Shown one piece after another: positions 8,331-17,077 of a DNA stretch of 64,000 nucleotides (positions within the stretch are counted from its first letter, which is position 1; each line of letters opens with the position of its first letter). The stretch comes from Bradyrhizobium sp. DOA9 (GTDB taxonomy: Bacteria > Pseudomonadota > Alphaproteobacteria > Rhizobiales > Xanthobacteraceae). The translations under genes were made by a program, and so were the position numbers. The DNA lies in the NCBI RefSeq assembly GCF_000617845.2, contig NZ_DF820425.1, forward strand, positions 6,268,741-6,332,740. The letters are read 5' to 3'. The notes below the pieces were generated by a model that did not search any database, had not been told where the DNA came from, and saw only the letters and a program-made list of their open reading frames with translations.

Positions 8331-9197
8331 TTAGTACTTGGCGACCACCGGGCCACTGAACTGATAGTTGATGCCGGCGCGCAGGATGTGGTCGGTGAAG
8401 CGCGACGACACGTTGGCGCTGATCGCAGCGGCCGGCGCCAGCGTGAACGGACCGGACGAGAAGCGGCCGAGATCCATGTACAGATACTCGAGCTTGGCGC
8501 TCCAGTTCTGCGTGATCTTGCCTTCGACACCCGCACCAACGGTCCAGCCGGCGCGTGTCGTCGAGCTTGAACCGACCGAGGCGATCGCCACACCCGCGGG
8601 GGTGAAGCCGGTCATGGTGCCCGTGGTCTTGATTTCGCCGAAGGCCAAGCCGCCGGTGCCGTAGAACAGCACCTTGGGGGTCGCCAGGATGCCGACGCGG
8701 CCGCGGAGCGTGCCGAACCATTGAAGGTGCTGATCGACCGTCAGAGTGGTGCCGGCCAGACCGCCAGGGGGAAGGAACGTCAGGCCGGGAAGGCAGGCCC
8801 CTCCAGCAGGCGCAACGCCCACGCAGCTGAAGGTCGCCCGACCCTTTTCGTCGGACCAGTTCAGGTCACCCTCGATGCCGTACACCCAATTCGCGCTCTG
8901 CCAGTTGTAGCCCGCCTGGCCACCGGCAACCGCGCCGTTCATGTCGAACGAGCCGCTGGTGATGGATCCAGCCGGAGGCGCGATCAGTGCACCGGTGACC
9001 GAGTTGAAGTAGGAGACGTCAGTGCGCGAACGGCCCCAGCTGTAGCCGCCGTTGGCGCCGATGTAGAAGCCGGTCCAGCTCCAGACCGGATCGACGATAG
9101 GCGCCTTGACATAGGGCCTTGCCGCGAGATCGGCGCCCAGCGCGCCCGTCGCAAACAGCGACATCGCCGCCGCCATTCCAATCACGATCCGTTTCAT
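8331..9197 (-). CDS. Omp25/31-type outer membrane beta-barrel protein
   Basis: The 288-residue product has a clear signal peptide (MKRIVIGMAAAMSLFATGALG, cleavage near residue 21). It then carries the family pattern ADLAARPY.KAP and W-S-W-T-G-F-Y-I-G-A-N-G-G-Y. Alternating beta strands follow (e.g. GYNWQSANWVYGIEGDLNW, LRGRVGILATPKVLFYGTGGLAFG), and the protein ends in a porin-like strand (RAGINYQFSGP). These small barrels are abundant surface proteins in Rhizobiales. A GGGGG-containing ribosome site precedes the ATG. The gene is monocistronic, between the terminator and a 168 bp spacer that should hold its promoter. Confidence 0.9.
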   Translation of the reverse strand: MKRIVIGMAAAMSLFATGALGADLAARPYVKAPIVDPVWSWTGFYIGANGGYSWGRSRTDVSYFNSVTGALIAPPAGSITSGSFDMNGAVAGGQAGYNWQSANWVYGIEGDLNWSDEKGRATFSCVGVAPAGGACLPGLTFLPPGGLAGTTLTVDQHLQWFGTLRGRVGILATPKVLFYGTGGLAFGEIKTTGTMTGFTPAGVAIASVGSSSTTRAGWTVGAGVEGKITQNWSAKLEYLYMDLGRFSSGPFTLAPAAAISANVSSRFTDHILRAGINYQFSGPVVAKY

Positions 9198-9365
9198 GGA
9201 GAATTCCCCCTTGCACGATTTTGTGATCGAAATATACGCGCATCCTCGCCCAAGGGCTGTGCCGCCGCTGCAACATTCGGAAACAATCGGGCTGGCGGCC
9301 GTCTCCCGGCCGAAAAACCACCTTGCAAATAAGCCTTTGATTTAAAAAGATATTTCCGCGCAATC

Positions 9366-10883
9366 CTAGGACGATGTCGCTCTGGTCCCATGCGTCAACC
9401 CGACACGGGCGAGAAGATTGTCGATCACCGGCCAGAACAGCAGCAGAATCGCCAGTGTCGTGATCGAGCCGACCAGACCGTTCGACCAGAACACTTTCAA
9501 AGTGCCGCCGGAGCCGATCATCGACAGGCGGAAGGCATCCTCGGCACGGTTGCCGAGCACGAGCGCAAGGGTGAACGGCGCCAGCGGAATGCCGATCTTC
9601 TTGAAGACGTAGCCGACCACGCCGAAACCCAGCATCAGCCAGATGTCGAACATCGCGTTCTGGATGGCATAGGCACCGATCGCGCAGGACACCACGATCA
9701 TCGGCGCCACCGCGGCGAACGGCACGCGCAGGATCGAGGCGAAGATCGGCACCGTCGTCAGCACCAGCACGAGGCCGACGACGTTGCCGAGATACATCGA
9801 GGCGATCAGGCCCCAGACGAAATCCTTGTGCTCGACGAACAGCAGCGGGCCCGGATTGAGGCCCCATACCATGAGGCCGCCGAGCAGGATCGCCGCGGTG
9901 CCCGAGCCGGGAATGCCGAGCGCCAGCATCGGCAGCAGCGCCGAGGTGCCGGAGGCATGCGCCGCCGTCTCCGGCGCGAACACGCCCTCGATGCGGCCCT
10001 TGCCGAAACTCTCGGGATCCTTGGCGAAACGTTTTGCCAGATTGTAGCCCATGAAGGAGGCCGCGATCGCACCGCCCGGCGTGATGCCGAGCCAGCAGCC
10101 GACAAAGGAGGAGCGCAGCAGCGTCACCCAGTATTTCGGCAGGTCCTTCCAGACGCCGAGCACGACGCGCAGCGAGATGCCAGCCGCATGCCCGCGCAGC
10201 GCAAGACGCTCCTCCATCGTCAGCAGGATCTCGCTGATGCCGAACAGGCCGATGACGGCGACCAGGAAGTTGATGCCGCGCAAGAGCTCCGGCGAGCCGA
10301 AGGTCATGCGCAGACTGCCGGACACCGTATCCATGCCGATGCCGGCGAGCAGCAGGCCCAGCGACATCGAGATGACGGTCTTGTGCTTGGCCTCGCGCCC
10401 GAGGCCGACGAAGGAGCAGAAGGTCAAGAGATACACCGCGAAGAACTCGGGCGGGCCGAATTTCAGCGCAAAGGACGAGATCATCGGCGCGAGGAAGGTG
10501 ATCAGGAGCACCGCGACCAGCGAGCCGACGAAGGAGGAGGTGAACGCCGCAGTCAGGGCCTCCGCCGCCCTGCCCTGCTGCGCCATCGGATAGCCGTCGA
10601 ACGTGGTCGCGACCGACCAGGCTTCGCCCGGGATGTTGAACAGGATCGAGGTGATGGCGCCGCCGAACAAGGCGCCCCAATAGATGCAGGACAGCATCAC
10701 GATGGCCGAGGTCGGGTCCATGGTGAAGGTGAGCGGCAACAGGATGGCAACGCCGTTGGGACCGCCGAGCCCGGGCAGCACGCCGACGAAGATGCCGAGC
10801 ACCAGCCCGACCATCATCAGAACGAGCGTCTTCCACGTCAGCAGGACGGCAAAGCCGTGGAGCAGGAGACCGAGAGCTTCCAT
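9366..10883 (-). CDS. tctA: tripartite tricarboxylate transporter, large membrane subunit TctA
   Basis: This 505-residue protein has about a dozen hydrophobic helices and both hallmark glycine/proline motifs: GVLPGLGGPNGVAILLPLTF near residue 30 and LGITPGGAIAASFMGY near 260, the duplicated signature of the family. TctA forms the transport path of secondary, binding-protein-dependent carboxylate uptake. The start MEALGLLLHG is 11 bp after the stop of tctB. With tctB and tctC it makes a complete transporter transcribed tctC-tctB-tctA. Substrates of this family range over citrate, tartrate and aromatic acids, so the ligand is unknown here. Confidence 0.93.
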   Translation of the reverse strand: MEALGLLLHGFAVLLTWKTLVLMMVGLVLGIFVGVLPGLGGPNGVAILLPLTFTMDPTSAIVMLSCIYWGALFGGAITSILFNIPGEAWSVATTFDGYPMAQQGRAAEALTAAFTSSFVGSLVAVLLITFLAPMISSFALKFGPPEFFAVYLLTFCSFVGLGREAKHKTVISMSLGLLLAGIGMDTVSGSLRMTFGSPELLRGINFLVAVIGLFGISEILLTMEERLALRGHAAGISLRVVLGVWKDLPKYWVTLLRSSFVGCWLGITPGGAIAASFMGYNLAKRFAKDPESFGKGRIEGVFAPETAAHASGTSALLPMLALGIPGSGTAAILLGGLMVWGLNPGPLLFVEHKDFVWGLIASMYLGNVVGLVLVLTTVPIFASILRVPFAAVAPMIVVSCAIGAYAIQNAMFDIWLMLGFGVVGYVFKKIGIPLAPFTLALVLGNRAEDAFRLSMIGSGGTLKVFWSNGLVGSITTLAILLLFWPVIDNLLARVGLTHGTRATSS

Positions 10884-10894
10884 CGCGCCAGCCC

Positions 10895-11437
10895 CTAGCG
10901 GCCGAGGGCCGCTTCGAGCGGCCCCTTCGGCATGATGACGTCGAAGGCAACGTCGAAGGTGACGAACATGATGGCCGTGAACGCGAACGCGGTGAGCAGC
11001 GACTTCCACAGCGCGATCCGGCCGACGAGGCGCATGAAGCCAGCGATCAGGAGAAAGCTCGCGACATAGAGGCCGAGGAACTGCGTCGCCAGGCAGAACA
11101 GCAGCGTCGGCACGAACACCGCCAGCACGCGGCGGCCTTGCGCGCGCGTGACGAAGGTGGCGGACGAGGTGCGCCGCGCCAGCAGCGCCGCGATCAGCCC
11201 GTAGAGGCTGGCGCCGGCGAGAATGACCGACAGATAGAACGGGAAATAGCCGGGCTCGGGCCCGGTCGCATCCCATGACGCGCCGGTGCGCCAATTGTCG
11301 AAGCCGAGCGTGACCGCGAGCGCGAGCAGCAAGAGGCTGACGACGATCTCGATCGTGCCGGAAGAGACGACGGAAGGGGAATCGTCTTCGGGCGCCGTGG
11401 GATCCTCGACGACGATCTCGATATCGGTTTGGGACAT
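10895..11437 (-). CDS. tctB: tripartite tricarboxylate transporter, small membrane subunit TctB
   Basis: The 180-residue product has four predicted membrane helices (SLLLLALAVTLGF, FYLSVILAGASLYGLIAALL, VFVPTLLFCLATQFLGLYVA, and a C-terminal pair). It carries the family pattern GPEPGYFPF after the first helix. The N-terminal 30 residues are acidic and cytoplasmic. The ATG at 11437 was used; a TTG 15 bases further upstream (AGGG four bases before it) is an equal alternative. It lies between tctC and tctA, separated from tctC by a palindromic repeat element that could reduce read-through. Confidence 0.88.
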   Translation of the reverse strand: MSQTDIEIVVEDPTAPEDDSPSVVSSGTIEIVVSLLLLALAVTLGFDNWRTGASWDATGPEPGYFPFYLSVILAGASLYGLIAALLARRTSSATFVTRAQGRRVLAVFVPTLLFCLATQFLGLYVASFLLIAGFMRLVGRIALWKSLLTAFAFTAIMFVTFDVAFDVIMPKGPLEAALGR

Positions 11438-11463
11438 GCTCTGCCAGATCAAGTTGCCCTGTC

Positions 11464-11597
11464 ATCATCCGCCTTGTGCGCAATTGCGCACTTGAGCGGA
11501 TGATCCAGTACTCCGTGCAGAACCGTCTTTCGTCGAATTCTGTGCAATACTGGATGCCCCGCCCCCCGTGCGCAATTGCGCACTAGGCGGGGCATGA
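11464..11597. repeat. double palindromic extragenic element between tctC and tctB
   Basis: The perfect 16-bp palindrome GTGCGCAATTGCGCAC occurs twice, at 11476-11491 and 11568-11583. Each copy is nested in a longer inverted repeat: TCATCCGC/GCGGATGA around the first and ATGCCCCGCC/GGCGGGGCAT around the second. The inner flanks ATCCAGTA and TACTGGAT also pair with each other. This mosaic looks like the dispersed intergenic palindromes common in Bradyrhizobium genomes. It sits inside a transporter operon. Confidence 0.8.
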
Positions 11598-11611
11598 CGT
11601 GGAGGGTGCGA

Positions 11612-12598
11612 TCACTTCGCGACGAAACCGGCTTCCGTCATCAGCGACTTGTTCAGCGCATCGTCCTCCTCGAGGAACTGCACCATGTCCTTGCCGGTGA
11701 GGAAGATCGGCTTCAAGGCCTGCTTCTCCAGGTACTCCTTGTACTCCGCGGTCTGCGTCACCTTGTGGAACAGATCGACGTAGAACGCCTGCTGTTCCGG
11801 CGTAACCTTGCCGGGCAGGAACATCGCGCGCAGCATCAGATATTGCACGTCGACGCCCTCCTCCTTGCAGGTCGGAATGTCGGCCCAGGACTGCGTGTCG
11901 GTCACCTTGGTCGTGTAGGAAATGCGCTCCCTGTCGAAGACGCAGAGCGGCCGCACCTGGCCGGCGCGCCAGACTTCGAGATTCTCCGACGGGTTGTTGA
12001 CGTTGGCTTCGGTGTGGTTGCCGACCAGCTGGGTCGCGGCCTCGCCACCGGACTTGTAGGGCAGATAGGAGAATTTCGCGCCGGTCTTCTGCTCCAGGAA
12101 CACGGTGAGCACGTGGTCCTCGCGCTTGGAGCCGGTGCCGCCCATCTTGAACGGCGCGCTCGCAGCCTTCGCGGCCGCGACGAAGTCCTTCAGCGTCTTG
12201 GGGCCTGCGCTGTTGTCCCACAGCACGAACTGGTCGAGCGCGACCACCGAGACCGGCGTCAGTTCGCGCCAGTTGAACGGGATCTTCGCCGACAGCGGCA
12301 GCATGTAGATCAGCGAATAGGCGATCAGCACCTTGTTGGGATCGCCCTCGCTGGACTTCATGTACATCAGCGCTTCCGCGCCCGAGGCGCCGCCCTTGAG
12401 CGAGACCACCATCGGCTGCTTCATCAGATTGTTCTTCTGGATCGCGGCCTGCATCATCCGGGCCATCTGGTCGGAGGCGCCACCCGCGCCCGCCGCCACC
12501 ACGATTTCCACCGGTTTCGTCGGCTCCCAGCCGGCGAAGGCCGGCGTGCTCAACAACAGCGCCGTCGCAGCGCCGACGGCTTTCACTGGAATTCGCAC
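11612..12598 (-). CDS. tctC: tripartite tricarboxylate transporter substrate-binding protein TctC
   Basis: This 328-residue periplasmic protein has a signal peptide (residues 1-22, ending TPAFA) and then the family start P-V-E-I-V-V-A-A-G-A-G-G-A-S-D. That is the Bug/TctC fold, a Venus-flytrap receptor that hands a carboxylate to TctAB. The start is a GTG with GGGGAC about 6 bases before it. It is the first gene of the tctCBA order. The enoyl-CoA hydratase gene upstream is 143 bp away, so the operon probably has its own promoter there. Confidence 0.9.
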   Translation of the reverse strand: MRIPVKAVGAATALLLSTPAFAGWEPTKPVEIVVAAGAGGASDQMARMMQAAIQKNNLMKQPMVVSLKGGASGAEALMYMKSSEGDPNKVLIAYSLIYMLPLSAKIPFNWRELTPVSVVALDQFVLWDNSAGPKTLKDFVAAAKAASAPFKMGGTGSKREDHVLTVFLEQKTGAKFSYLPYKSGGEAATQLVGNHTEANVNNPSENLEVWRAGQVRPLCVFDRERISYTTKVTDTQSWADIPTCKEEGVDVQYLMLRAMFLPGKVTPEQQAFYVDLFHKVTQTAEYKEYLEKQALKPIFLTGKDMVQFLEEDDALNKSLMTEAGFVAK

Positions 12599-12741
12599 GA
12601 GTTCGTCCCCTTGATGTTTTTTTGAGTTTGTAGTGCGGAAACGTCTATCCCTGCATAGTGCGGACTAATACCGACGAGTTCAAGCAGACGGGTCGTTCAG
12701 CGCATATGACTTTCGGCTGACGAAGCCGAAGTCCGCGAGAC

Positions 12742-13539
12742 TTACCTGCCCTTCCAGACCGGCGCCCGCTTGTTGAGGAAGGCGTCCATGCCCTCGCGGA
12801 AATCTTCGCTCATATAGGCTTTCAGGATCAGGTCCTCGCCCTCCTCGCGCGACAGCGTGCGGCGGATGCGGCGCACCGCTTCCTTGGTCGCTTCCAGCGT
12901 CAGCGGCGCGTGGCTGGCGACGAGCTTCGCGGTCTCGTCGGCGCGGCGCTGCAGCGTCTCCACGTCAGGCACGACCTCGTTGAGCAGGCCGAGCGTCAGC
13001 GCCTCCGGCGCCTCGACGAGGCGCGCCTTGAAGATCATATCCTTGGTGCGGGCGGGACCGACCAGCGCGACGACGCGGCTGATGTTGGACATCGACAGGC
13101 AATTGCCGAGCGTGCGCGCGATCGGAAAACCCATCCGCGTCGTCTCGGTGCCAATGCGAAGATCGCAGCAGGCCGCGATGCCCGCGCCACCGCCGGTGCA
13201 GGCGCCGGCGATCGCCGCGATCACGGGCACGCGGCACTGCTCGAGCGTGCCGAGCACGCGATCGATCCGCGCCTCGTAGTCGAGCGCATCCTGCGCGGTC
13301 TTGAAGGCGCGGAATTGCGAGATGTCCGTGCCGGAGGCGAACGCCTTGTCGCCCGCGCCGGTCAGGATCAGCGCCTTGATCGAGCGGTCGGCGTTGATCT
13401 CCTGGCAGATCTCCGCCATGCGGTCATACATGGCGAAGGTCATGGCGTTGCGCGCCTGGGGGCGATTGAAGGTGATCCGCGCGATGCCGTCCGTGACGGA
13501 GTAGAGCAGGTCTTCGTTGGTCGTCGCAGGTAGATTCAT
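12742..13539 (-). CDS. enoyl-CoA hydratase/isomerase family protein
   Basis: The 265-residue protein is a crotonase-fold enzyme: ITFNRPQARNAMT near residue 22, KAFASGTDISQF near 65, and the oxyanion-hole glycines in CTGGGAGIAACCDLRIG near 108. It ends in the usual helical tail (KRAPVWKGR). Crotonases hydrate or isomerise unsaturated acyl-CoA thioesters, but the family is broad. Start MNLPATT was preferred over an Arg-rich upstream extension. It lies 56 bp downstream of the aminotransferase gene on the same strand and is probably cotranscribed with it. The catalytic acids of classical hydratases are not clearly present, so hydratase activity is not assured. Confidence 0.85.
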   Translation of the reverse strand: MNLPATTNEDLLYSVTDGIARITFNRPQARNAMTFAMYDRMAEICQEINADRSIKALILTGAGDKAFASGTDISQFRAFKTAQDALDYEARIDRVLGTLEQCRVPVIAAIAGACTGGGAGIAACCDLRIGTETTRMGFPIARTLGNCLSMSNISRVVALVGPARTKDMIFKARLVEAPEALTLGLLNEVVPDVETLQRRADETAKLVASHAPLTLEATKEAVRRIRRTLSREEGEDLILKAYMSEDFREGMDAFLNKRAPVWKGR

Positions 13540-13595
13540 CGCGCGCTCACTTTCTTCACTAAGTCGGTTCGGGCCGCCCCTAGGCGGCCCGCTCC

Positions 13596-14795
13596 TCAAG
13601 CAACTTGAGCCTTGGTCATCGGCACCACGTCGCGGCCCTTCAGGACGTCCATGGCCGCCAGCACGCCGCCGCTCCGGTGCGGGATCTTTGCAAGATCCAG
13701 GCCCATCTCGACGCCGGCGAGCGTGCCCATCAGCATCAAGTCGTTGAAATGACCGATATGGCCGATGCGGAACACCTTGCCCTTGACCTTGTTCAGGCCG
13801 GTGCCGAGCGACATGTCGAAGTTTTCCAGCACGACCTTACGGAAGGCATCGGCGTCAAAGCCCTCGGGCACGCGCACGCCGGTCAGCGCCGGAGAATGCG
13901 CGGCGGGATCGGCGCATTGCGTCTCGAGGCCCCAGACCTTGACTGCGGCGCGCGTCGCCGCGCTGTGGCGCTTGTGGCGGGTCCAGACGTTCTCCAGCCC
14001 CTCCTCCTCCAGCATCTTCACCGCCTCGCGCAAGCCGTAGAGCAGGTTGGTCGCGGGCGTGTAGGGGAAGGTGCCGAGCTTGTTGAAGCTGATGACCTCC
14101 TGCCAGTCCCAGTAGGAACGCATGCCCGGATTGGCCTTGGCAACGCTGAGCGCCTTCTCCGAGACGGCGTTGAAGCCGAGGCCTGGCGGCAGCATCAGCC
14201 CTTTCTGCGAGCCGGCGACCGACACGTCGATTCCCCACGCGTCGTGCTCATATTCCATCGAGCCGAGGCCGGAGATGGTGTCGACCATCAGCAGCGCCGG
14301 ATGCTTGGTGCTGTCGAGAATCTTGCGAACCTCCAGCGGCGGCGTCACGCAGCCGGTCGAGGTCTCGTTGTGCACGACGCAGACCGCCTTGATCGCGTGC
14401 TGCTTGTCGGCGGCAAGGCGCTTCTCGATCTCGGCGAGGTCGGCGCCATGACGCCAGTCGCTCGGGATGAAGTCGACGTCGAGCTTGAACTTGTCGGCAA
14501 TGCCGCGCCACAGCACGGCGAACTGGCCGGTCTCGCACATCAGGACCTTGTCGCCGGGCGAGAACACATTGACCATGGCCGCTTCCCAGGCGCCGGTGCC
14601 GGACGAGGGAAAGATGATCACGGGCTGCTTGGTGCGGAACACGCGCTGCATCGCGGCAAGCACGGCGAAGCCGAGCTCGGCGAATTCCGGACCGCGATGG
14701 TCCAAAGTCGGCATGTCCATCGCCCGCAGCACCCGATCGGGCACATTGGTTGGTCCTGGAATCTGTAGGAAATGCCTTCCAGTATGCACGGTCAT
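13596..14795 (-). CDS. class V aminotransferase, serine-glyoxylate / alanine-glyoxylate type (copy 1)
   Basis: This 399-residue PLP enzyme starts MTVHTGRHFLQIPGP, the common N-terminus of serine-glyoxylate aminotransferases. PLP-site features are SSGTGAWEAAMVN near 66, VVHNETSTG near 140, DTISGLGSMEY, and AGSQKGLMLPPG with the Schiff-base Lys. The family transfers amino groups from serine or alanine to glyoxylate in one-carbon and photorespiration-like metabolism. A GGGAAGGA site precedes the start. It is followed by a crotonase gene and preceded by a close paralogue. The 2-hydroxyacid dehydrogenase across the GntR gene could supply the keto-acid partner. Confidence 0.88.
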   Translation of the reverse strand: MTVHTGRHFLQIPGPTNVPDRVLRAMDMPTLDHRGPEFAELGFAVLAAMQRVFRTKQPVIIFPSSGTGAWEAAMVNVFSPGDKVLMCETGQFAVLWRGIADKFKLDVDFIPSDWRHGADLAEIEKRLAADKQHAIKAVCVVHNETSTGCVTPPLEVRKILDSTKHPALLMVDTISGLGSMEYEHDAWGIDVSVAGSQKGLMLPPGLGFNAVSEKALSVAKANPGMRSYWDWQEVISFNKLGTFPYTPATNLLYGLREAVKMLEEEGLENVWTRHKRHSAATRAAVKVWGLETQCADPAAHSPALTGVRVPEGFDADAFRKVVLENFDMSLGTGLNKVKGKVFRIGHIGHFNDLMLMGTLAGVEMGLDLAKIPHRSGGVLAAMDVLKGRDVVPMTKAQVA

Positions 14796-14942
14796 CGGCG
14801 TCCTTCCCGGTCTTGCCTTGGTTTGGTGGGCGCCGAATAGCACCATTTGACCGGCTTGTCCTCTCCTCCAAAGGGCCGTTCGCGCATGGCGGGGCGGCGT
14901 GCCCTCGGCCGCTTCGTCGCGACCACCTATGCGTGCCGACCT

Positions 14943-16145
14943 CTACGTGCCGACGATCTTCAGATGCGGCGCGGCATTGCCCTGCGGGCGCAGCTCCAAC
15001 AGCTTCATCGCGACATCGACACCGCCGGAGCGGTGCGGCACGCCGGCCACCGACAGGCCCATCTCGACGCCGGTGAGCGCGCCGAGCAGCGTCAGTGCAT
15101 TGCATTCGCCGAGATGGCCGATGCGGAAGACTTTTCCGGCGACCTTCGACAGGCCCGAGCCGAGCGACATGTTGTAATTGTCGAGCACGACTTTCCGGAA
15201 CTGATCGGCATCATGCCCCGGGGGCATCAACACGGCCGTGAGCACCGGCGAGAACTCCGACGGCTCCTGGCAGAGCACTTCGAGACCCCAATGGTTGACG
15301 GCGGCCCGCGTCGCGGCCGCCAAGCGCTGATGCCGTGCAAAGACGTTGTCGAGCCCCTCCTCGAGCAGCATCGCGATCGCCTCGCGCAGGCCGTAGAGCA
15401 GATTGGTCGCTGGCGTATAGGGGAAGAAGCCTTTGGCGTTGGGCTTGAGCATCTCCTCCCAGTCGAAATAGGAGCGCGGCATCCTGTTGGCCCTGGACGC
15501 AGCCAAGGCCTTGTCCGAGATGGCGTTGAAGCCGAGGCCGGGCGGCAGCATGAACCCCTTTTGCGAGCAGCTGACGCTGACATCGACCCTCCACTCGTCG
15601 TGGCGGTAGTCGACCGAGCCGAGCGAGGAAATGGTGTCGACCATGAAGAGCGCCGGATGCGAGGCGCGGTCGATCGCGGCGCGGATCTCGGCGATGCGGC
15701 TGGTCGCGCCGGTCGAGGTCTCGTTGTGCACGACCATCACCGCCTTGATGGTGTGCGCGGTGTCCTCGGCGAGCTTGGCCTCGATCACCGCCGGATCGGC
15801 GCCGCGGCGCCAGTCGCCCGGGACGAAATCGACCTCGATGCCGAAGCGGCCGGCCATCTGCCGCCACATCGTGGCGAAGTGGCCGGTCTCGACCATCAGC
15901 ACCTTGTCGCCCGGCGACAGCGTGTTGACGATCGCGGCTTCCCAAGCGCCAGTCCCCGACGAAGGGAAGATCACCACCGGCCCCTTGGTCTGGAAGATCT
16001 GCTGGCTGCCTTCGAGCACGGTCCGGCCGAGCTCGCCGAATTCGGCGCTGCGGTGGTCGATGACAGGCATATCCATGGCGCGCAGGACGCGCTCGGGGAC
16101 CGGGCTCGGGCCCGGAATCTGCAGGAAATGGCGTCCCTGAGGCAT
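14943..16145 (-). CDS. class V aminotransferase, serine-glyoxylate / alanine-glyoxylate type (copy 2)
   Basis: The 400-residue protein closely resembles its neighbour over the full length (GRHFLQIPGPSPVPERVLRAMD, SSGTGAWEAAIVN, VVHNETSTGA, DTISSLGSVDY, CSQKGFMLPPG), so the pair is a tandem duplication with different specificities likely. The ATG at 16145 has AAGGGAG before it. Another in-frame ATG at 16199, with AAGGGAGAAAAA upstream, would add 18 residues and overlap the putative operator at 16186-16198. The conserved N-terminus argues for the shorter form. The divergent GntR gene starts 132 bp upstream, which suggests regulation by it. Confidence 0.87.
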   Translation of the reverse strand: MPQGRHFLQIPGPSPVPERVLRAMDMPVIDHRSAEFGELGRTVLEGSQQIFQTKGPVVIFPSSGTGAWEAAIVNTLSPGDKVLMVETGHFATMWRQMAGRFGIEVDFVPGDWRRGADPAVIEAKLAEDTAHTIKAVMVVHNETSTGATSRIAEIRAAIDRASHPALFMVDTISSLGSVDYRHDEWRVDVSVSCSQKGFMLPPGLGFNAISDKALAASRANRMPRSYFDWEEMLKPNAKGFFPYTPATNLLYGLREAIAMLLEEGLDNVFARHQRLAAATRAAVNHWGLEVLCQEPSEFSPVLTAVLMPPGHDADQFRKVVLDNYNMSLGSGLSKVAGKVFRIGHLGECNALTLLGALTGVEMGLSVAGVPHRSGGVDVAMKLLELRPQGNAAPHLKIVGT

Positions 16146-16185
16146 GAAAAGCTCCCTTTCGGCGGGTATGGGTCGGCTCCGACTC

Positions 16186-16198
16186 CATTTTGCATTCA
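16186..16198. promoter_or_regulatory. candidate GntR operator, copy A (CATTTTGCATTCA)
   Basis: This 13-mer occurs again exactly at 17041-17053, so the two copies bracket the GntR gene and lie upstream of the two flanking operons. It is 41-53 bp upstream of the start of aminotransferase copy 2. Confidence 0.4.
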
Positions 16199-16277
16199 TT
16201 TTTTCTCCCTTCAACGAAAATCTGGTATTCGTTCTCGAACATCGACGCGACCAAGCGGGCAAATTACCGTGCTGCCA

Positions 16278-17024
16278 ATGAAATCCACGATTCCCGACAA
16301 TGGGGTTCCGATCACCCCGCCCGCCGGCAATGGCGAGCGCCAGGAAAACCGTCAGGAGGCCTCGCTCCATGGCGAGATCCTGCTGCGGCTGCGCGACTAC
16401 GTGGTCGAAGGCAATATCCCTGATGGCGCGCGCGTTCCCGAGCGGCAGCTCTGCGAGATGCTCGGCATCTCCCGCACGCCACTCCGCGAGGCGCTCAAGG
16501 TGCTGGCCGCCGAGGGCCTGATCGAGCTGCTGCCCAACCGCGGCGCGCGCGTCCGCCGGCTCAGCCAGCGCGACCTGGAAGAACTATTCGACGTCATGGC
16601 TGGCCTCGAGAGCCTCGCCGGGCGCCTCGCCTGCGAAGCCATCACGGATGCGGAAATCATTGCGATCGAGCAGCTGCACTACGAGATGTACGGCCATTAC
16701 CTGCATCGCGATATGCACGGCTATTTCCAGACCAACCAGCGCATCCACGAGAGCATTGTTGCGGCCGCGCGCAACGAGGCGCTGAAGATTGCCTACGCCA
16801 ATTTCGCCGGCCGCATCCGCCGCGTCCGCTACTCCGCCAATTTCGCCCGCAAGCGGCAGCGCTGGGCGGAGGCGATGCGCGAGCACGAGGCCATCCTCGA
16901 TGCGCTGCGCAGGCGCGCCGCGAGCGAGCTCAGCGACATCCTGTTCCAGCATCTGCGTAACAAGCGGATGGCCGCCATCGAGCACCTGACCGAGCCTCAA
17001 GAGGATACGCCGGCATCGCCTTGA
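16278..17024 (+). CDS. GntR-family transcriptional regulator with FCD ligand domain
   Basis: This 248-residue regulator has an N-terminal winged helix (LRDYVVEGNIPDGARVPE, QLCEMLGISRTPLREALK near residues 60-80, LPNRGARVR) and an FCD-type helical effector domain (LFDVMAGLESLAGRLA, with His residues in RIHESIV and the later R-E-H-E-A-I-L). FCD regulators usually sense small carboxylic acids. It is divergent from the aminotransferase operon and upstream of the FAD/Fe-S dehydrogenase, which makes it the likely local switch. No strong ribosome site is seen at the ATG; a GTG at 16269 is possible. Confidence 0.9.
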   Translation: MKSTIPDNGVPITPPAGNGERQENRQEASLHGEILLRLRDYVVEGNIPDGARVPERQLCEMLGISRTPLREALKVLAAEGLIELLPNRGARVRRLSQRDLEELFDVMAGLESLAGRLACEAITDAEIIAIEQLHYEMYGHYLHRDMHGYFQTNQRIHESIVAAARNEALKIAYANFAGRIRRVRYSANFARKRQRWAEAMREHEAILDALRRRAASELSDILFQHLRNKRMAAIEHLTEPQEDTPASP

Positions 17025-17040
17025 AGGCGCCCGCCTTGCT

Positions 17041-17053
17041 CATTTTGCATTCA
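17041..17053. promoter_or_regulatory. candidate GntR operator, copy B (CATTTTGCATTCA)
   Basis: This is an exact copy of the 13-mer at 16186-16198. It lies 17 bp after the GntR stop and 75-87 bp upstream of the FAD/Fe-S dehydrogenase start, in an AT-rich patch (ACAATATAAT follows) that could be its promoter. Confidence 0.4.
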
Positions 17054-17077
17054 CAATATAATCGGTCAGGAACCACA

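Noticed and set aside
8307..8340. Short GTACTTCGCTT direct repeats at the end of the outer membrane protein gene
   Set aside because: Only two to three 11-12 bp copies, likely replication slippage beside the stop; no functional reading suggested.
9390..10898. 502-codon plus-strand frame opposite tctA
   Set aside because: Gln/Arg/His-rich shadow composition; tctA on the other strand has both signature motifs and membrane helices.
14847..16277. Upstream in-frame extension of the GntR gene
   Set aside because: It is antisense to a complete aminotransferase and has no GntR homology before the ATG at 16278.
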